DNA of 64,000 nt from contig NZ_AUFO01000018.1 in the NCBI RefSeq assembly GCF_000426545.1, forward strand, positions 62,001-126,000, in the 5' to 3' direction. This document shows, in pieces, positions 59,686 through 64,000 of the stretch. This DNA is from Paenibacillus massiliensis subsp. panacisoli DSM 21345. GTDB taxonomy: Bacteria > Bacillota > Bacilli > Paenibacillales > Paenibacillaceae. A model generated the notes under the pieces. The model worked only from the letters and a program-made list of their open reading frames with translations, did no database searches and was not told where the DNA came from. The number at the start of each line of letters is the position of its first letter. Position 1 is the stretch's first letter. The position numbers and the translations under genes were made by a program.

Positions 59686-62676
59686 TTATCTACTGATAGT
59701 AATACGCTTTGTAGCAGCATCGTAGTTCACTGTGTAGCCCGCAGCCTCGTTGATGACCCGCAGCGGCACCAGCGTATAGCCATTCATAATGATCGGAGCC
59801 TCGCGAATCTGCGAGGAGTAATTGCTGATTACACCATTATCCTTAATCATGATAAGTCGATTGCCAACCCAGAGCGTCATCTCACGCTTCATTTCCAGTT
59901 GATTCACAGTAATCTTCTTGTCCGTATCACTATAATCTACGATCGAGCCTGTTGTTTCTCCAATGAAGCGCAGAGGAACCAGGGTTACCCCATTGCGCAC
60001 AATTGGGCTTTGTGGAATGGTTACCGATCTGCCATCAATTGAAGCCTGTGGTGAGCCAATGGTTAGTGTGATTCTCCGTGGCGACGTAGACGATGTTACC
60101 ACTGGATTACTTGCTTGAGCCACCTCGGACGGGAATACCTGATAACGGATTCGGCCCAGTCTCAGGAGCAAAGCATCCTTGTTCAAGCCATTTTCCAGAT
60201 CTTCTGCTGCATCTCTGGCATCGTACCAATCTGTCTGACTCAGTGATCTTTCTGCACGCTCCACTCGACTCGTCGCTCGTTCCAGGTCCCGGCTGTTTCT
60301 GGAGCTAGAACTGCTGGAGCTACTGGAGCTTGAAGATGCTCTGGTACGGCCAGTGATTTCTACCCCTGGAGATTCATCTCCACTTGAATTAACAGTCGCC
60401 ACGCGAATATCATAAGTCCGATCGGATCGAAGACCGCTAATCTCATAATTAGATCTGGTCGTGCTGGTCTCCAGCTTGTCATCTACATATATTTTGACTC
60501 TGTTAATGGCACTTGGAATTCTATACTCAATCTCAAGCGAGGTTGTTCCTCTGTAAGAGACGGACAGATTTGTGACCTCTACGCGATTGTTCGTTGACCC
60601 CGAATTGCTGGAGGATGCCGAAGTTGTACCTGATACACTTACACCTGGCGCAACCATATTCCCACGCTTCGCTCTCACCATAAGTGTATATGTCGTTGAC
60701 GGGTTCAAGCCTGTATACGTGAATGATTCTCCTGTGACCTGCTGTTGAATCAAGTTTCCGTTCAGGTAGACCTCTACAGCGTCCGTGTTTGCAGGCTTCG
60801 TCCAGACGACCGCTAGGGAATTGGTTCCGGTGCTAGTGACACGCAGATTTGTTACATCCGCTACCGGACTTGTATCTGCTGCCGTTGTGCCTGGAACGCT
60901 GACACCAGATGCAATCTGAGAACCGCGTTTGGCTCGTACGGTCAACGTATATGTTGTTGATGGATTTAGGCCCGTGAAAGTAAAGGATTCACCACTTACC
61001 TCCTGGACATAGTTTCCATTAAGGTATATATCAGCCGTGTTCGTATTGGCCGGCTTTGTCCAGCTAATGGCCAGAGCATTGGTCGTAGTGCTGGTTACAG
61101 TCAGATTCGTTACATCACTTACAGGTGTATTATCTACAGTAGCAGATGTCGTCTCTGTAAGAACTTCGTTGTCTACTGAGACATTTCCACTCGTATCCTC
61201 AGCTCTTACCTCAATTTTGTAGCTTGTGCTCGATTGAAGAGAGTTAATTTTAATGTTATTCAAGTTGGTTCTTCCATACTCTTGATCATTTACATAGATC
61301 ACAAATTCTTTGAAATCCAAATCCGCTGGCCGAGCATAGGCTATCTCCAGAAAATCCGGACCTTTGGAGGTGACACGCAGATTCGTCACTTTGCCTGGTG
61401 GCGTCGTATCTACCGGATCGGTTGGATTTGTCGGATTCGTTGGGTTCGTTGGGTTAGTCGGGTTTGTTGTCTTATCCGTTCTGAACGTCACCGACTCTCC
61501 ACTGGATTCGACTGGAGTTCCATCGGAATTGTACACCGTTTTTACGACATAGGTATACTCGGTATCCTCATCCAGATTCATCAAAGGATATTCTTCTTCA
61601 TATACAGCCTGCTGTACATTGACTCCCAGACCATTGTAGATGTTCACGTGACTGAAAGCCTGATCTGTCGGCTTCTTCCAAGTCAGCACTGAACTAGTCT
61701 GTGTAGTTCTTACCGCTTCCAAACCGGTTACTTCCTTAGGAATCGTTTTATATATCACAAGTCCAGCACCGTATTGGTTTGTAGGTCCTAGGCTCCTTGT
61801 ATATTTTTGAAGCTCTGAGCGCAGTTCACTTGGCGTGTATGTTGGATGAAGTTGCTTAAGAAGTGCCATAAAACCTGTTACATGTGCTGCTGCTACGGCA
61901 GAGCCGCTAACAACCACATAGTTATCTCTTCTTCCAGCGTTCATCTTGTCTATGGTCTCAATGTCCACTCCAGGAGCCGATACCTCTACAGATGGACCTG
62001 TTCCAGAGGTGATATCTCGCTCTTCCAATTGATTTACTGAAGCAACTGCGATAACTTCATCGTATTTTGCAGGGTAAGGAACATTATCTCCTAGACCATC
62101 AGCAGATCCATCATCTCCGGCTCCCGCTACAATGACAATTCCCTTAGCATACGCTTCTTTAATAGCATTGGCTACTCCAGGAATGTCTCTATCCATTGGA
62201 GCACTGATCTGTATAATGTCCATATCATTATCAATAGCCCACTCGATGGCTGTAATCAAACTATTGGGTTGTATTACTCCTAAATTATCAGTCACCTTTA
62301 AAGCATGCATTTGTGCTTCAGGAGCGACTCCTAGTATTCCTTTATTATTTTTTTGAGCACCTATGACACCAATTACGTTATTGCCACGTCCAAAGATGTC
62401 ATCACTGTTATTGGTCGTTCCTCCGATTGTCCCTACATCTTCGTGGGACTCATAACCGGAGTCGAGTACCGCAATTTTTACACCATTGCCCTGCACACCT
62501 GCCGAATGGGCCTCAGTGAGCTTCATTCTCGCAAAACTCCATGATGTGCCTTCTGGACTAATTGTAGCTGCGTAAATTGAAGAAGGGGGCAGCACCGCAA
62601 ACTCAGTGACCCCCGCTAGTAGAGTCAGTGATAACATCGAAGCTGCAATCTTTCTCAATCGTTGATTCTTCATCAT
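59686..62676 (-). CDS. Secreted subtilase-fold protein without catalytic residues, with fibronectin III and copper-amine-oxidase-N domains
   Basis: The 996-residue protein has a Sec signal (MLSLTLLAGVTEFAV), then an S8 fold (~40-310). Asp72 remains (IAVLDSGYESHED). The His of HGTHVAG is Arg97 (GRGNNVIGVIG), the Ser of SGTSMA is Ala260 (VVSGSAVAAAHVTG), and the oxyanion Asn is Asp188 (AGAGDDGS). It should not be a protease. About five fibronectin III-like domains follow, with a TNP repeat linker near 61415-61475 and a poly-Ser stretch. Two copper-amine-oxidase N-terminal-like repeats close the protein (VPLRFIGETTGSIVDYS; VPLRVINEAAGYTVNYD). It is probably wall-associated. AAAGGGTGG lies before the ATG pair. 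Confidence 0.85.
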   Translation of the reverse strand: MMKNQRLRKIAASMLSLTLLAGVTEFAVLPPSSIYAATISPEGTSWSFARMKLTEAHSAGVQGNGVKIAVLDSGYESHEDVGTIGGTTNNSDDIFGRGNNVIGVIGAQKNNKGILGVAPEAQMHALKVTDNLGVIQPNSLITAIEWAIDNDMDIIQISAPMDRDIPGVANAIKEAYAKGIVIVAGAGDDGSADGLGDNVPYPAKYDEVIAVASVNQLEERDITSGTGPSVEVSAPGVDIETIDKMNAGRRDNYVVVSGSAVAAAHVTGFMALLKQLHPTYTPSELRSELQKYTRSLGPTNQYGAGLVIYKTIPKEVTGLEAVRTTQTSSVLTWKKPTDQAFSHVNIYNGLGVNVQQAVYEEEYPLMNLDEDTEYTYVVKTVYNSDGTPVESSGESVTFRTDKTTNPTNPTNPTNPTNPTDPVDTTPPGKVTNLRVTSKGPDFLEIAYARPADLDFKEFVIYVNDQEYGRTNLNNIKINSLQSSTSYKIEVRAEDTSGNVSVDNEVLTETTSATVDNTPVSDVTNLTVTSTTTNALAISWTKPANTNTADIYLNGNYVQEVSGESFTFTGLNPSTTYTLTVRAKRGSQIASGVSVPGTTAADTSPVADVTNLRVTSTGTNSLAVVWTKPANTDAVEVYLNGNLIQQQVTGESFTYTGLNPSTTYTLMVRAKRGNMVAPGVSVSGTTSASSSNSGSTNNRVEVTNLSVSYRGTTSLEIEYRIPSAINRVKIYVDDKLETSTTRSNYEISGLRSDRTYDIRVATVNSSGDESPGVEITGRTRASSSSSSSSSSSSRNSRDLERATSRVERAERSLSQTDWYDARDAAEDLENGLNKDALLLRLGRIRYQVFPSEVAQASNPVVTSSTSPRRITLTIGSPQASIDGRSVTIPQSPIVRNGVTLVPLRFIGETTGSIVDYSDTDKKITVNQLEMKREMTLWVGNRLIMIKDNGVISNYSSQIREAPIIMNGYTLVPLRVINEAAGYTVNYDAATKRITISR

Positions 62677-62937
62677 ACCACCCTTTAAAATCCTTATTTT
62701 CGAATCTATTTCATCTGCTCAGTTGCAACATACCTAAATGATCGTTCGCGATCTATACCTGTCAGACCGAGGCTTTATCCCTTTATAAATACGTCATGAA
62801 ATAGATTCTGTTGCTCTGCATTTACTCACAGTTAAGCTCTGCTTACAACAAAAATAAAAAAACACTTCTACTCTTTATCGGCAAATATTCCCTTTTGCAT
62901 TAGAGCAAAATATGAATTACTCAAGTTGGGTGTGCAC
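62677..62937. other. Leader region of the subtilase-fold gene
   Basis: A small GATCG-TTCG-CGATC hairpin lies at 62740-62753. No clear promoter or coding frame was found. Confidence 0.35.
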
Positions 62938-62970
62938 AAAAAAAGACCCACAGCGGCTTCGCTGTGAGTC
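62938..62970 (-). terminator. Terminator of the NlpC/P60 gene
   Basis: GACCCACAGCG (62945-62955) pairs with CGCTGTGAGTC (62960-62970) with one mismatch. The minus-strand tail is TTTTTTT. Confidence 0.85.
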
Positions 62971-62987
62971 TCGAATGATTCCAAGCC

Positions 62988-63458
62988 TTAGTTCATAGCT
63001 ACCATCTTCTGATAGCTGGTCTCGCTAACTACACGTCTAGCCGTCACATAGCGCTTGCTGTAATAGGAGTCGGACAGCTTACTGACGGTCACACCTTTGC
63101 TGCTTGAAGAATGTGCAAACTTATTATTTCCTACATATATACCTGCATGCGAAATGCCGCGACCGTTCGTGTTGAAGAATACCAGATCTCCTGGACGCAG
63201 ATTGCTCTTGGCAACGACCTCCCCTTGCTTCGCCTGAAGTGCCGAGGTGCGCGGGAGGCTCAGATTGAACTGGTTGAATACGTATCTTACGAAACCTGAG
63301 CAATCGAACCCGGAGGAGGTCGTTCCTCCATATTTATACGGAGTCCCCTTTACTTGGGAGACCTCCTGAACCAATTTTGCCTCACTGGCATATGTACTTG
63401 CAGCAGTACCTGTAAAAAGAACAGCCGCTCCGAGCAGGGACAAGATGACTTTTTTCAC
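62988..63458 (-). CDS. Secreted NlpC/P60 endopeptidase
   Basis: This 156-residue secreted cell-wall hydrolase cleaves the D-Glu-diamino-acid bond in peptidoglycan stem peptides. It has a signal peptide (VILSLLGAAVLFTGTAAST). The triad is visible: Cys in GFDCSGFVRYVF, His in ISHAGIYVGNN and a third polar residue in KFAHSSSSKGV. There is no separate wall-binding domain. The start is GTG, 11 bases after AAAGGAGG. It is controlled by a c-di-AMP riboswitch. Confidence 0.95.
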   Translation of the reverse strand: MKKVILSLLGAAVLFTGTAASTYASEAKLVQEVSQVKGTPYKYGGTTSSGFDCSGFVRYVFNQFNLSLPRTSALQAKQGEVVAKSNLRPGDLVFFNTNGRGISHAGIYVGNNKFAHSSSSKGVTVSKLSDSYYSKRYVTARRVVSETSYQKMVAMN

Positions 63459-63476
63459 GAACGTAGTTCCTCCTTT

Positions 63477-63595
63477 GATGCCTACGGAGTTAGCTTAAGG
63501 ATTCGGTTAAAGGTTCCCTATATTCCCTGTATACGAGAATAATTCACCCACACTGGTTCCCCCGTTTTCAATGATGAAATTCGGCAATGAATAAG
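63477..63595 (-). ncRNA. c-di-AMP (ydaO/yuaA-type) riboswitch
   Basis: The minus strand carries the ydaO landmarks in order: TTGCCGAATTTCATC, ACGGGGGAACCA, TGGGTGAATTATT, AGGGAACCTTTAACCGAATC and AGCTAACTCCGTAGGC, ending 18 bases before the GTG of the NlpC/P60 gene. This class binds cyclic di-AMP and usually switches off wall-hydrolase and ion-transport genes. The expected architecture and target gene both fit. Confidence 0.88.
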
Positions 63596-63617
63596 TTAAT
63601 ATTTTGTAACCATGTAC

Positions 63618-63647
63618 ATGTTAATATATTTACTATTAGCTTGTCAA
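63618..63647 (-). promoter_or_regulatory. Promoter of the riboswitch-NlpC/P60 unit
   Basis: On the minus strand TTGACA (63642-63647) and TAACAT (63618-63623) are 18 bases apart, placing the RNA start just before the riboswitch. Confidence 0.65.
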
Positions 63648-63883
63648 TCTTAATAAAAATTACTATTTTTTATTCGCATTAGCACAACTTTTTCAAAACC
63701 ACTGCGTATATATTTAACGAAAAAGCCAAACCTAATAAGCCTTTCTAGCTACTCTCCTACTTTATCACCCTTCATAAATTCCTCCATAATCCGATTTTAT
63801 TAATTTACATTTATTCTTATTGTGATTACAAAAATGTAATAATCAAGACATTAATACGGCTAACATAGTGCAATGCACATGCC
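63648..63883. other. AT-rich intergenic region
   Basis: No coding frame is seen. The region is very AT-rich and holds no other recognised element. Confidence 0.4.
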
Positions 63884-63913
63884 AAAAAAACCCTCCTGAC
63901 ATGCAAGAGAGTT
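63884..63913 (-). terminator. Terminator of the gene at the right edge
   Basis: AACCCTC (63889-63895) pairs with GAGAGTT (63907-63913) with one wobble. The minus-strand tail is TTTTTTT. It lies 34 bases past the stop at 63948. Confidence 0.6.
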
Positions 63914-63947
63914 AACTTATTCCTATTTTCCTTTTCCTCATGGTAAT

Positions 63948-64000
63948 CTATCCATTTCGATAACATTTGAAATACTGAATGGTCTCCTCCAGATCGGCCT
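63948..64000 (-). CDS. C-terminal end of an unidentified gene
   Basis: The minus strand gives an open stretch ADLEETIQYFKCYRNG and a TAG at 63948. A terminator follows at 63884. Too little is in the window to name the product. Confidence 0.35.
   Translation of the reverse strand, partial: ADLEETIQYFKCYRNG

Overview
The window looks like a chromosomal segment of a spore-forming Bacillota, most likely Paenibacillus or a close relative. The evidence is two alpha/beta-type small acid-soluble spore proteins with sigma-G-type promoters, a YlbJ sporulation protein, frequent TTG and GTG starts behind strong Shine-Dalgarno sites, a Trp T-box, a c-di-AMP (ydaO-type) riboswitch, and a lipA-yunA-yutD neighbourhood like that of Bacillus subtilis. 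No rRNA, tRNA, CRISPR array or intact transposon was seen.

Region by region. 1-27.5 kb is mostly housekeeping. It holds heme A synthase (ctaA) and, 15 kb away, heme O synthase (ctaB); a thioredoxin; a lipid-linked sugar flippase; two PBP2-type transpeptidases on either side of a DUF2935 gene and a broken ymaF; a membrane protein fused to a transglutaminase domain; an MFS transporter; twin SASP genes flanking trpS (T-box) and an aldose epimerase; and an M3 oligoendopeptidase. 27.7-43.8 kb is a large accessory island on the minus strand, a WapA/Rhs-type polymorphic toxin locus. 44.2-51.7 kb returns to core genes (yycC, DUF2225, truncated globin, ylbJ, nadK, yutD, lipA, yunA). 52.4-58.3 kb is a complete mrp (mnh) Na+/H+ antiporter operon with fused A and B subunits. 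58.5-63.5 kb holds a MarR-GNAT fusion with a double operator, a large secreted subtilase-fold protein that has lost its catalytic residues, and a riboswitch-controlled NlpC/P60 cell-wall hydrolase.

The toxin island is the most notable system. A 3035-residue secreted protein carries about 16 copies of an unassigned ~90-residue N-terminal repeat, then a YD/RHS shell, a pre-toxin domain, a HINT self-cleavage domain and a toxin tip, followed by a small zinc-ribbon immunity gene. Downstream on the same strand are four 'orphan' modules. Each has a start-less fragment of the same RHS core, PT-TG or HINT DNA joined to a different toxin tip (a DUF4258-like tip, an ADP-ribosyltransferase-like tip, an unassigned tip and a decayed EndoU tip), followed by its own immunity gene. 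The first four immunity genes each end in the same type of terminator, built on a CCTTGA/TCAAGG stem. The 3' edge of the next homology block sits at or near that hairpin. This layout suits tip replacement by homologous recombination. The arrangement is read directly from sequence; the exchange mechanism is inferred from known Rhs/Cdi biology.

Regulatory sites read directly include overlapping divergent promoters between trpS and the epimerase gene, a strong promoter followed by an intrinsic terminator in the mrp leader, and two TTGAC-N3-GTCAA palindromes spaced 22 bp apart upstream of the MarR-GNAT gene.
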